Of a stretch of 59,247 nt of DNA, positions 47,972 to 58,762 are shown piece by piece; position 1 is the stretch's first letter, and each line of letters starts with the position of its first letter. Position numbers and translations under genes: made by a program. Origin of the DNA: Haplomitrium mnioides (Eukaryota; Marchantiophyta; Haplomitriopsida; Calobryales); contig JBNGIS010020577.1 in assembly GCA_049999725.1 (NCBI GenBank), forward strand, positions 36,007 to 95,253, in the 5' to 3' direction. A model generated the notes under the pieces. It did no database searches. It was not told where the DNA came from and worked only from the letters and a program-made list of their open reading frames with translations.

Positions 47972-48357
47972 TGTAATAGTACAAGCATAAGGTTGTGCTA
48001 TTTATAAGAAAATAGAGAGGAGTGAAGGAAGTAGTAGTGAGTCACTTTTAGGGTTTAGATTAGATTACTTGCCTTTGAAGTCACTTTTAGTAGAAAGTCA
48101 CTTTTAGGGCTGAAATTAGAAGTGACTTGTAAGTGAAGAAAGAGGGATGACACTCTCTTCTCTTGTATAAATTGAAGGGCTTCTTAGCCCCACTCCTCAT
48201 TCTGGAGTTCCTCTCGAATCACTTGGATTCTTTGGTTGCTTGGCTTTTGCTTGCACTCTTGGCCTTAGCTTGGGCCTTGAGTTGCTTTTGGTTGAAGAAC
48301 TCTATTAGAGTTCACTATGAGTTGTTACTTATTTGGACTTGGTAAGGTTCTTTTACA
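47972..48357 (+). repeat. Family-B 5' LTR
   Basis: TGTAATAGTACAAGCAT to TTCTTTTACA, 386 bp, with the TATA box TTGTATAAATTGAAGG near 48163. It is followed at once by TTGATATGAGAGCC, a diverged initiator tRNA-Met primer-binding site. Confidence 0.88.
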
Positions 48358-48396
48358 TTGATATGAGAGCCATGGTTCTTGTTGGTGGTGAGTTAC

Positions 48397-50434
48397 ATGA
48401 AAAATCAAGAGGCAGTGGTTCAAGCAATGGAACAATGACTTGAACATCTTTCATGCCTTTTGGAAGTGGGAATGAAAGAAAGAGCAATGTTTCGAGAAGA
48501 AGAAAGCTATAGGCGATTTCCAACGCCAAAAGCATATGATGGAAAGGTGGTTTGTGGTGCTTATAAGAACTTCATTTTTTATTGTGAGCAATATTTTGAA
48601 GCTACAAACATTAGAGAGGATAGTCGGCAAATTCTATTTGCGGCAAGCTAATTAGAAGGAGTTGCAAAGACTTGGCAGAGATATCAAATGAAACAAGCAC
48701 AACGTGGATTTGTTACTCATATTGTTCTTGGTGTGAGTTCAAAGAAGCAATGATTTCAAGATTTGGGGTTGTAAATGCTTCAAAAGTAGCATGAGATCGA
48801 TTGGCCAAATTGAAGAAACTTGGTATAGTGAGAAGCTATGTGACACATTTTCATGATACAATTATGCAAATTCCTCATATAAGATAAGAAGAAGCACTAG
48901 ACCACTTGTTTAGGGATTGAAGCCTCACACAAGAATAGAGGTTACTATGAGAGAGCCTACTCAACTAGAAGAAGCAATGCATATGGCGAAGCAGCATGAC
49001 TCATTACTTGATGCTACAAAATATAGATCTCGTCCTCAACCATTCGAACAATGTTCTCAAAACTTTGCAAGCTCTAATAGAATTAAAATTCCAACAAGAA
49101 TTCAAGGTACGTTGTTCCATCTTAATGGTATGATTTAGGAGCACTTTTGTAGAATGTTGGTGGATAGTGGGAGTTCTAAAAATTTTATATCACTACGTTT
49201 TGCTAAGATAATCAAAGAAAAATATAGACCTATCAAGAGGAGTGTTGTTACTATGGCTGATGCCTAAAATCATGATGTATTTTGCTCTCAAAAGCCATTC
49301 CTTCAAAGGATTGGAAAAGAGTATGCGTAATATATACAATTTGTTATTGCACATGTACAATATGACATCATTTTAGGATTCCATTGGCTTGAAGATAGAT
49401 CCGCTCAATTTGATTGGGAAAAACGACAAATTCAAGTTAACTTACAAGGTAAGAAATTTCTTTTGGGGTGTTTGACACCGTTGTTGAAGAAGCCTAAATC
49501 AGTTCAGCATGTTAATTCAATGGAGCAAGAGTTGCATGTCTTTGTTGTTTGGATAAAACCCATCATGGACTTGAGTAAGGAGGGGGGAAAATGTGCGCCT
49601 ACCTTAATGATAGATGATATTTTGAAAGAGTTTCCGGATGTGTTTCCGGAGGGTTTGCCAAAGGGGTTACCAAGCGATCGAGGAATGTCTTTTTGGATTG
49701 AGTTGATGTCGGGAAGCACTCCTCATAGTCAACCTATATATCGGCTATCACCACAAGAATTAGAGGAGCTTCGAAAGACACTGATGTATCTTCTTGAGAA
49801 GGATTTTGTTCATCATAGTACTTCTCCTTAGGGAGCTCCGATATTCTTTGTACCAAAGAAAGATGGTGGATTTTGTCTTTGTACAAATTATCGAGGATTG
49901 AACAATCAAACAATAAAGAATGCCTATCTTCTACCTCGTATTGATGATTTGTTGGATCAATTGAGTGGTGGACGATTCTTTTCTAAGTTGGATCTTTGAA
50001 GTGGCTATTGGAAAATTCCAATCAAGCCAAGTGATGTACAAAAGACAGCTTTTCGTAGAAGTTATGGGCATCTTGAGTGGAAGGTTCTTACATTTAGTCT
50101 TACTAATGCTCCAACAATATTCATGGATCAAATGCATCGAGTTCTTGGTGGGTTATTGGATAAGTCAGTGTTGGTATTTTTGGATGATATTCTTGTCTTT
50201 AGTAAACGTGAAGTTGAGCATTGTGCTCATTTCAATAAGGTACTACAAAGACTACATAATTGGAAGTTTTATTGCAAGAATTCTAAATAAGAGTTTTGGA
50301 AGCAAGAGGTGACTTACCTAGGGCATGAAGTATCTGCAAATGACATCAAGATAGAGGAAGAGAAATTTAAGGCTATTGCAGAGTGGCCAACACCAAATAA
50401 TGCAAAGGATGTTCGAGCTTTAAATGGATTAAAT
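48397..50434 (+). pseudogene. Family-B gag-protease-RT (broken)
   Basis: Gag opens at 48397 and meets a stop within 20 codons, then continues in frame through 48460-48651 and 48917-49138. The protease site reads LVDSGSSKNF (about 49156-49186), so the DSG triplet is intact here, unlike the DMG at 1319-1513. The RT starts within 49463-49831; KLDL is followed by TGA where the nested copy has CGA. VFLDDI at about 50173-50190 keeps the two catalytic Asp. Comparison with 10446-13158 and with the minus-strand copy at 55.5-58.7 kb gives the reading. Confidence 0.83.
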
Positions 50435-50769
50435 AGCCGCTATTTTGAACTAGGAATTGCTACTAAATTTATGTTTTACTTAGTAGTCGAAAATATTATT
50501 TTTTGTGATTTGGTATTGAAAAACATCAATTTTACATTTGTGATCTTTTTTTTCGTAAAGAAAATTATTTTTTAGAAATACAAATTGCGTATTTTATATT
50601 GAGATTATATTTTAAAATTTTCTTTATAAAGAACACTCTAGAAAACAAGCATTTTAGTTATTGAAATATTTTATTAAAACCTTGCACTATTGTGAATACA
50701 CTAAATTCATCAAAAATTAAATTAAACATATATCTTTTTATGAAAAAAATTTATATACAAAGGTGGATG
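50435..50769. other. Unassigned AT-rich spacer
   Basis: Very AT-rich sequence between the truncated chromovirus and the methyltransferase relic. No coding or structural feature is recognised. Confidence 0.4.
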
Positions 50770-50825
50770 TCTAGTCGGGTACGGAATTTGAACCAAACTT
50801 TGAGCGTCGTAGCTGTTAAATCTTA

Positions 50826-50970
50826 TGCAAGCATAGATTCCAAACTAGAACCCTAAAGCCTATGCACGTATAGACTCCAAACAAGAATCCTAAAGCCTAT
50901 GTGTGATTAAACTCTAAACAAGGACAATAAAGCTATGTACGCATGGACTTTGAACTAGAACCCTAGCATC
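50826..50970. repeat. GCATGGACT-type minisatellite, site 1
   Basis: Three to four copies of a ~40-45-bp unit around CCTAAAGCCTATGCACGTATAGACTCCAAAC. The last unit reads CTATGTACGCATGGACTTTGAACTAGAACCCTA. It lies just 3' (in the minus-strand sense) of the last recognisable methyltransferase codons and is related to the repeats at 52263-52492 and 54086-54160. Confidence 0.7.
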
Positions 50971-52262
50971 TGCAATTGCTAGAGAGTCATATCGAGACTT
51001 TCCAGTCTCAGATATTGTGACAAAATCACCAGTAGCACTTGGAATACCAAGAGGAACAGGTTCCTTGTAGTATGCATAAAATCTTTGTGACTCCGTCACA
51101 TCAGATGGCAAGGAAGCCATCTCCAAAACCTTCTGAGGAATGTAGATAGAATGACGTCTATCATATTCCACCGCGATGCAGTTTCACATCAGCTTTAAAA
51201 CACAGACAAGGCCTGTGCCCGACCCAGAGCAAAGATCTAAGATCTAATTATGCTCTGTTGACACATGGTTGATGAAAAAATTGTAAAGCGTCTCTGGTTT
51301 TTGATAAACATTGACAATAGCATCATCTCTTAGGCGTTTAAGTTTAGCAGAAACCGTAGGACAACTAAAAACACTATGCATGATTTGCCAAGGAAGTCCA
51401 GTCACAGAAACATGTTGGTAATTAAAAAGCCTCATGCTCCTTTTCCCTTCTTTTGTCCAGTAGCTCACAGTCCAATATTCGTGGGTATGTGTGATTATGG
51501 AACCACCAAAATGATAAATGTTGCTCTTATCCATGTAAAATGAAAAATAAACAAATTAAACATTGTAACCAAAGTGTGGGAAAAGTAGAAAAGAGAAATT
51601 AAAAACTAAAAAATCAAAGAACAACGTACTAGATGCCTTGGTCGACTACACATCAAACTTCCAAAAGAGCATTCTCAACGATGCCAAACTGTTGTGACGA
51701 GTGTATAATAGCAAAAGACCAAAAATCCGATGTTGTAATTGCCGCAAAAGATGAAACCATGTCAAAAATGTCATCTTTTGAAAATGGTTCAAAATCGTCA
51801 TGCTTACATTTCTTAAGGTTGTAAATGTAAGGAATATCTGCAATAGCTAAATTGAAACACCTAGGTTTCACCAAGCCCTTCAATTTTTGAGCGTTGGCCT
51901 CCCTGTGGACTTGGGAAAATGCCACGTTGAGACCATCGATATAGGATACTAAGTCCTCGTCCTTATCTCTCACAACTCCTTCAGTTGTAAGAGATGCAGC
52001 ACCGCTTTGTTGCCTTGATTTCCACTCTTTAGCTTTTTGGCAATGAAGAAGAAAAGCTAGAGGATAGGAAATAGGAGTGGGAGGCTGGTTCTGATCTTCT
52101 AAGGCTTCTTCAACCCCTGATCTTTTTCAACCTTTTGCAGTTGCTATCAACTTTTTAGCCAGCTGACATTTGAAAGTTTTGTCCACTTAGACCAAAACAA
52201 AAAAAACAAAAAACATTAAAGGGAGATTAAAAAATTTATATGCTAGAGAGGGACACACAATT

Positions 52263-52492
52263 CCATGCTCGCATTCTAAGTGCGCAATGACTTCGCAGTC
52301 CCTGCACGCTTGGAGTGCAAAGTCTATGCGCGTATGGACTTCGCATTATCTGTGCACTTGGATTGCAAAGTCCAAGCGTGCATGGACTTCACATTACCTG
52401 CCCGCTTGGACCGTGAAGTCCATATGCACATGGACTTTGCATTCCCTGCATGCAAGGACTTCGCAGTCCATGAGCGCATGGATCCTAAACCT
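52263..52492. repeat. GCATGGACT-type minisatellite, site 2 (in an intron)
   Basis: About four to five imperfect ~48-bp units, each with ATGCGCGTATGGACTTCGCA- or GTGCATGGACTTCACA-like cores and CTTGGA[T/C/G]TGCAAAGTC-like links. It lies entirely within the intron 52186-52574 of the methyltransferase relic. CG and GC dinucleotides are denser here than in the surrounding AT-rich sequence. Confidence 0.8.
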
Positions 52493-54085
52493 ATTTTATG
52501 AAAACAAAGGACAACTTAAAATAAAATCACTACAACTCCCTAGAAATGAATATGATGTTAAAAGAAGAACTTACCAAAAGCTTCTCAAAGCTTGAATCGA
52601 AAGCAGCCATCTTGGACTCCTTAATATGGAGAGGATACTCCTCTCTTGCCTCCTCCCAAGTGCTGTAGTAAACCTCGGAACAGAAACTTTTAACTATAAC
52701 AACCAAAAATTTATGTCTCTTTGCCTCCCAAGACATTTCATCCATTGAAAGCTCTTCAACTTCCACCCGCTTCAAAACTAAAATCTTTACTTCATCAAGA
52801 AGACCTTGAAGAGACCTCCAATGTGCCCACTTCATGTTCTCCATTCTTAGAGATCCCCTGGTTTTTGGCTTCTAGCCCTTGACCATATTCTTCTCCCATA
52901 TCACAAAAATGCTCTGTTGTAGATCCCATAGCTCTCCACTTCTGAATGCCAATGGGAACCAGTTGTCCTGAGAAGTTACGGTCTTCTCAAGTGTTGACTT
53001 GGGCTTTATCTCCAAGGTTTCTAGCACCAACTCTCTTTTCAATTTTTGGGATGACACCATCCCACTCTCGAGAAATCTTTGATGCCAATATTTGACCTTT
53101 TGAATGGAGGTCATTTTCAGCCTATACCTTTGGTCATAGTTGTCATCAGTAGCAAAAATGCGGGCCTCTATTGGTGTAAGACCCACGTAAACATAACAAT
53201 TGCAGAGCGATAATGCCGAATTCTTTGCTCCATATTTTGTGATTAATAGCTGCCTTGCTGCAGCACTGTGATTGCCTCTGGCAATCTTGTAGCGACACTT
53301 GTCAGGGTTTCTAATGTCAAACTCTGACTTGTCTTTTAACCCACACTTTGGGTCAACAACAACGATGAAAAAACTATGCGTATACTTGCTTGTGAACGTT
53401 CTGTGCACCAGAAGCTCAACAAAATCCTCACTCAGCCTTCTAGTCTAGAATGGACCCCAATTGTCCATTCCAAGTTTAGGCAGACTCAAATTCTCTAGCC
53501 TTATTGTGATTGTTTCTTCATAGACTTTGCATCGCTGGATTGCAAATTATTTTGTTTTTGTCTTCCTCAAACAGTCTGATGGTCCACCTTCTCCATTTCT
53601 TGGAAAGTTCACAACCCCTTGTGGGAGTGCTTTTCAGCTCTTGGTGTTGGAGCCTAAATTGGCTTCGGATCTGATTCCCTCCTTGAGTTGCTTGGTGATG
53701 AAGATGAAGAGGCAGTTGAAGATGACTTTGCTATAGATTCTGAGGGGGCTAGCTCCTCCTCAATGACTGGTGCTAGAATAGGCTTTTTCTTCTTGGCAGC
53801 CGGTTTCTTTTTTTTATTTAGCCTCAGCTAGCTCAACCTTCTTTCTTTTTTGGGGGTAGAAGGGCTTGTCGTGTGAATTGAGAATGTTGCCACACTCGAA
53901 TGTGGCACCAGTTGTTGAGTATTGATGTGTTGTTTGGGCTTCAAAATCTTGATATGGATGGCCAATTTAATAAAGTCATGCTCGACGTGCTTCGCGTTTT
54001 TGTAGCTATTCCAAATTCGCCAGAAATTGAGTGAACTCAAAACAAAACAGAAAACAATTAAGCATAATTACAAGTATAAGACTCG

Positions 54086-54160
54086 ACATACACTGCGTGC
54101 ATGGGTTCATGCGCGCATGACCTCGGGATTCCATGCTCGCATGGACTCCATTGGAGTTAT
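54086..54160. repeat. GCATGGACT-type minisatellite, site 3 (in an intron)
   Basis: GCGTGCATGGGTTCATGCGCGCATGACCTCGGGATTCCATGCTCGCATGGACTCC repeats a short GCATG core. It falls within the likely first intron (54206-54036) of the methyltransferase relic. Confidence 0.7.
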
Positions 54161-54550
54161 AACTTAGTAAAAAAGAAACAAAAGAAAAAGGATTCTTAGA
54201 ATTTACCTTGCCATCTTCCTTTGTAGCTTGAAGATGCTTCACAAAAATGTCCTCCTTCATTTCGGAAAAATAAAATCGTTTGCGATTTTCGTTGTAAAGG
54301 GTAATTGCATCTTGGAACTGATGTTAGCTTTCTTGCCTTCTCGGATCATGGTGATTTGGACCAGTAGAACCAAATTGAATGTTTCAATTTCACCGACAAA
54401 AGGATAAAGATGTTGATCGAGGTTTCTTAAAGAATAGTAATTAACTAGCCAATTCCATTCGAATTTTTCAAGCTCTAGAGCCTTGACAACATTCTAATAC
54501 TTGTATGGTTTTGATTGAGAAGGGCGGGAAACATTTCCTTGATATGCCAT

Positions 54551-55125
54551 TCTCAAGATGTTAGAGACATGTTGAACTAGAAGCAAAAAATATAATGAAC
54601 AAAAGTTCAGAAATCTCTAAAGGTTGGAAATGGCAAAAAAAGTAGGTAACTTCAAAAACAGCGATACGTAGAAAACAAAAGCCAAAAACTGAACTCATGA
54701 CAATGGAAAGAAAATTTCCACTAACACTTATTTTATAGCTAAATTTAAGAAAATGTCTTTTCTTGACAAAAAATGATTCGTAGAGCTCTTGACACGTAGG
54801 TTTGCTTGGTGCAAAAAAAAAGTTAATATATAAAGCATTTCTCATTTTGATCTTTCCAATTTCTTTTTTTCATTCTCTTTACAAAATGTTCCCAATTTTA
54901 TTGTTTTGCAAAGAAAACGACAAAAACACATCTTCTAGGTGTGTTGTAAGAGATTTATAATATTTGTTAAAATAATTCCTTGAAGTACTTGATTTTTAGA
55001 CAGCCTTTTCAATGGTTGGAGTTTTTAAAAGCAAGAAGAGATTAGAGTTTTAAGATTCATCTTCACAAAAAAGTGTTACTTTTGACCGACAGGTTGACAT
55101 TTGTTCAAATGGCAATTATTTGGAG
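54551..55125. other. 5' flank of the methyltransferase relic
   Basis: AT-rich sequence upstream (minus strand) of ATG 54550, with no recognised exon. It would have been the promoter and 5' UTR. It ends at the family-B LTR that begins at 55126. Confidence 0.4.
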
Positions 55126-55549
55126 TGTAAAAGAATCTCAAAGACCAAATCCAAATGAGTAAGAACTCATGGTGAACTCTAATAGATTTCTTCAACTCAA
55201 GATCCAAGCTAAGACCAAGAGTGCAAGCAAAAGCCAAGCAACCAAAGAACCCAAGTGATTCGAGAGGAACTCCAAAATGAAGAGTGGGGCTAAAAAGCCC
55301 TTCTATTTATACAAGAGAAGAGGGTGTCTTCTCTCTTTCTTCACTTACAAGTTACTTCTAATTTCAGCCCTAAAGTTGACTCTCTACCAAAAGTATCTTC
55401 GAAATCAAGTAACCTAAAAGTGACTCTCTACCAAAAGTGACTTCAAAAACAAGTAATCCAATCCTAACCCTAAAAGTGACTTACTACCACTTCCTTTACT
55501 CCTCTCTATTTTCTTATAAATAGCACAATCTTATGCTTGTACTATTACA
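55126..55549 (-). repeat. Family-B 3' LTR of the chimera
   Basis: The reverse complement runs TGTAATAGTACAAGCAT to TTCTTTTACA. The adjacent polypurine tract GAAGGCGGGGATTA (complement of 55550-55564) marks the internal side. Confidence 0.87.
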
Positions 55550-55564
55550 TAATCCCCGCCTTCT

Positions 55565-58500
55565 AGTCGATGACGTTCTCGTCACTGCCGCAACTTTCAA
55601 AAAATTTAATAGCTTCTTGAGCATTCTCAAGATTTGAAGAAGGCTCCCAATTAGCATCATGAAGTGGATAGCCTTTCCACAAAATCTTGTATTGAACTTA
55701 TGGATGCTGCCTTTGCTTGATAACTCTTTTTGTCAAAATGCAGTCTACTTCAAATTCTTCATGATCATCAAGAACAATAGCCAGAGGAGGAAGTTGAACA
55801 TGATGAACTAGAAAAAGTGGAAAAGAAGATGAACTAGGAATAAAAGGCTTAAGTTTAGACACATGGAATAGGAGATGAATCTTCATATGAAGAGGAAGAT
55901 CAAGTTTATAAGCAACGGAAGAAATAACCTGAGAAATAGAGAAATGACTAATCCAAGCAAGAGATAACTTATGGACTTGAGTATCTAAAGACAATGGAAG
56001 ATTATGAGTGGATAATATAACTTGGTCACCTAAAATATAAGAGCAATCACGACAATGTTTATCGGCAAACTATTTTTACCGATTTTGAGCAAAAACAAGA
56101 TGGTTTCTGGGATCTTGCAATGAGGAAGATACACGAGACAAAAAGGTAGAAAGTCTGGGAACATTGGAAGATGAAGGAGAAAGCAAACCATAAAAAAAAG
56201 AGGACGTTGACTAAAATTAAGAAAGAAAGGTAAAAAACCAATACTTGCTTGTTTGGAGTTGTTGTATGCAAACTCCACAGCCGGTAAAAAACTATCCCAA
56301 TCTGTATAATGAACATTGATAAACGCTCGAAGCATATCTTCTACAATGCGATTTGCCCGTTCGGTTTGCCCATCTATTTGAGGATGATACGCCGTAGACA
56401 TAGATAGTTTGGTACTCAAAAGTGTGAATAACTCTCGCCAAAACTTCCCAGTGAATCATGAATCTCTATCTAATATAAGTACCTTTGGCATTCCATGAGA
56501 TCGGAAGACTATATCAAAATAAATCTTTGCCAATTGTGGAGCATCCATCGTATCCACTGTTGGTGCTAGATGAATTTGCTTGCTTAGCTTATCCACAAAC
56601 ACCACAATGGCCGTAAACCCACGAGGTGTGGTTGGAAGCAAAGTGATAAGATCCAAACCCACTGAGCAGTAGGAATCGATAATGGTTGCAAAAGGCCAGC
56701 TGGTTTTTGATTTGAAACCTTGTTTTGTTGACAACTTTCACAAGAACGAACAAAGCCACGAACATCTTCAGCTAGGTTTGGCCACCACCAAGTCCGTTGA
56801 AGCAACTTCATAGTCTTGTCTACTCCAAGATGCCTAGAAATCAGAATATTATGTGCTTTTTGCAAACTTGCCATTCGAAACGAATCATCTTGAGGAACAT
56901 ATATTTGATGTCCTTGATAGAGAATACCATCTCGAATGGAAAATGTATGATACTCACTATCTTGGACCGCCAAACGTGCTCTAACAAGAGTAAAAAAAAA
57001 GCGTCTTCTTGTAATTTTTGTCGAAAGCCATCACTGGTTGCTTCATCAAGATGAAATATACTAGCATTTACCATCTCTAATGTATTTATTCGATGATCCG
57101 GTCTTCAAGACAATGCATCAGGGAGAGTGTGGAACCTTCTCGGCTTGTACTCCAACTTGAAATCAAAGAGTTGTAGTTGATCTTCCCATTGATGGTGACG
57201 ACTTGTCATATTTTCCAAGTGGATTGCTTGAAGCAATGGCTTGTGATTTGTGCACATAAGTACAAGTTTGCCCAAAAGATAGTGTCTCCACACCTTGGTA
57301 GCATAAACCATTGCTAATTGCTCTCGATCTCTTGTAGAATAATTTCTCTCTGCCGCATTTAATTGGCGTGACATGAATGCAATTGGATGAAGTCCATCCT
57401 CAAACTCTTGTTGTAAAATTGCTCCAATAGCAAAATTAGAAGCATCAAAATCAACTATACAACGTCTCTTTGAATCATATGGTTGTAGAATTGGACGGGA
57501 TGTTAGCGCATCTTTGAGTTGTTGAAATGCCACTTGCTCCTTGGTCGCCTGTTTGAACTTTGCATCCTTCCTTCATAAATTCATAAGCGGTGTAACAATA
57601 TGAGCATAGTAATGAATGAATCTTTGATAAGAACTTGCTAATCCATTAAAAGCTCGAACATCCTTTGCATTATTCGGTGTTAGCCACTCTGCAATAGTTT
57701 TAATTTTCTCTTCCTCCATCTTGATGCCATCCGCAAACACTTTGTACCCTAGATAAGTCACCTCTTGCTTCCAAAACTCACACTTAGACTTCTAGCAATA
57801 AAACTTCCAATTGTATAGTCATTGTAGTACCTCTTTGAGATGAGCACGATGCTCAACTTCACTTTTACTAAAGATAAGTATATCGTGCAAAAATACCAAC
57901 ACTGAATTATCCAATAACCCATCAAAAACTTGATGCATTTGATCCATAAATATTGTCGGAGCATTAGTAAGACCAAATGTAAGAACTTTCCACTCAAAAT
58001 GCCCATAACTTGTACGAAAAGTTATTTTTAGTACCTCACTTGGCTTGATTGGAATTTGCCAATAGCCACTTCAAAGATCCAACTTAGAAAAGAATTGTGC
58101 ACCACTCAATTGATTCAAAAAATCATCAATATGAGGTAGAGAATACGCATTCTTTACTGTTTGATTGTTCAATCCTCGATAATCTGTACAAAGACGAAAT
58201 CCACCATCTTTCTTTGGTACAAAGAATACCGAAGCTCCCCAAAGAGAAATATTATGCTGAATGAAATATTTCTCAAGAAGATCCATCAATGACTTTCAAA
58301 GCTCCTCTAATTCTTGTGGTGATAGCCAATATATAGGTCGATTATAAGTAGTGCTTCCCAATGTCAACTCAATCAAAAAAGTCATTCCTCGATCGTCTGG
58401 TAACCCATTTGGCAAATCCTTCGGAAACACATCCGCAAACTCTTTCAAAATATCATTTATCATTAAGGTAGACCCATCTTTTCCCTCCTCCTTACTCAAG

Positions 58501-58762
58501 TTCATGATGGGCTTAATCCAAACAGCAAACACAAGCAACTCTTGCGCCACTGAATTAACATGTTGAACTGATTTAGGCTTCTTCACCAACGGTGTTGAAC
58601 ACCTCAAAAGAAATTTCTTACCTTGTAAGGTAACTTGAATTTGTCATTTTCCTCAATCAAATTGAGCGGATCTTTCTTCAAGCTAAGGCAATCCTAAAAT
58701 GATGTCATATTGTACAGATGCAATAACAAATTGCATAGATTCCGTATACTCTTTTCCAAGAA
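55565..58762 (-). pseudogene. Family-B protease-RT-RNase H-integrase-chromodomain (broken)
   Basis: From right to left: the protease tail and linker (58750-58296); RT at 58289-57760 with [10 protein letters not shown]; the RT-RNase H connection (57761-57573, with a TCTAGG-type stop nearby); RNase H (57533-57105, with CIVDFDASNFAIGAILQQ, the catalytic Asp present); and the integrase zinc finger (about 56900-56740, HLGVDKT, CESCQQN). The integrase core has all three catalytic acids (VGLDLI, LDRDS, GQTERANR). The chromodomain (~55760-55565) follows. Stops occur in RT, integrase (for example after LDRDS) and near the C-terminus. It is the least damaged family-B integrase in the window. Confidence 0.85.

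Larger units (their letters stand above)
47972..50434 (+). mobile_element. Family-B chromovirus, 3'-truncated
   Basis: LTR (47972-48357), primer-binding-site remnant TTGATATGAGAGCC, gag from the ATG at 48397, protease and RT. The family-B match ends at about 50434, inside the RT-RNase H connection (after VRALNGL), and unrelated AT-rich sequence follows. RNase H, integrase, chromodomain and 3' LTR are missing. Confidence 0.85.
50911..54550 (-). pseudogene. Degenerate ParB-like/DNA amino-methyltransferase gene
   Basis: From ATG 54550 the order is: an unassigned N-terminal region (54550-54207, then ~54035-53835); a Lys/Ser-rich linker (~53830-53600); a ParB-like domain (~53510-53100) with LENLSLPKLG, IARGNHSAAARQLL (GNHS at 53265-53276) and VYVGLTPIEARIFA; a connecting region to 52575; then, after an intron (52574-52186), a methyltransferase. 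The latter shows motif IV as ADIPY (51827-51841), an intron near 51645-51540, then motif I as ILDLCSGSGTG (core 51214-51237) and CIAVEYDRR. Motif IV before I is the permuted order of beta-type N4-cytosine/N6-adenine DNA methyltransferases, and ParB-methyltransferase fusions are known from bacteria and phages. Stops (54494, ~53815, ~53640, 51244, 51084 and others) and at least two frameshifts make it non-functional here. The family calls come from motifs alone; no search was run. Confidence 0.72.

Noticed and set aside
52280-52595. Repeated peptide frames over the 52.3-kb minisatellite
   Set aside because: Openness reflects the ~48-bp period; the tract lies in an intron of the opposite-strand relic.
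54561-54845. 94-codon minus-strand frame upstream of the methyltransferase relic
   Set aside because: Hydrophobic, Phe-rich reading of AT-rich DNA without homology cues; more likely 5' flank.
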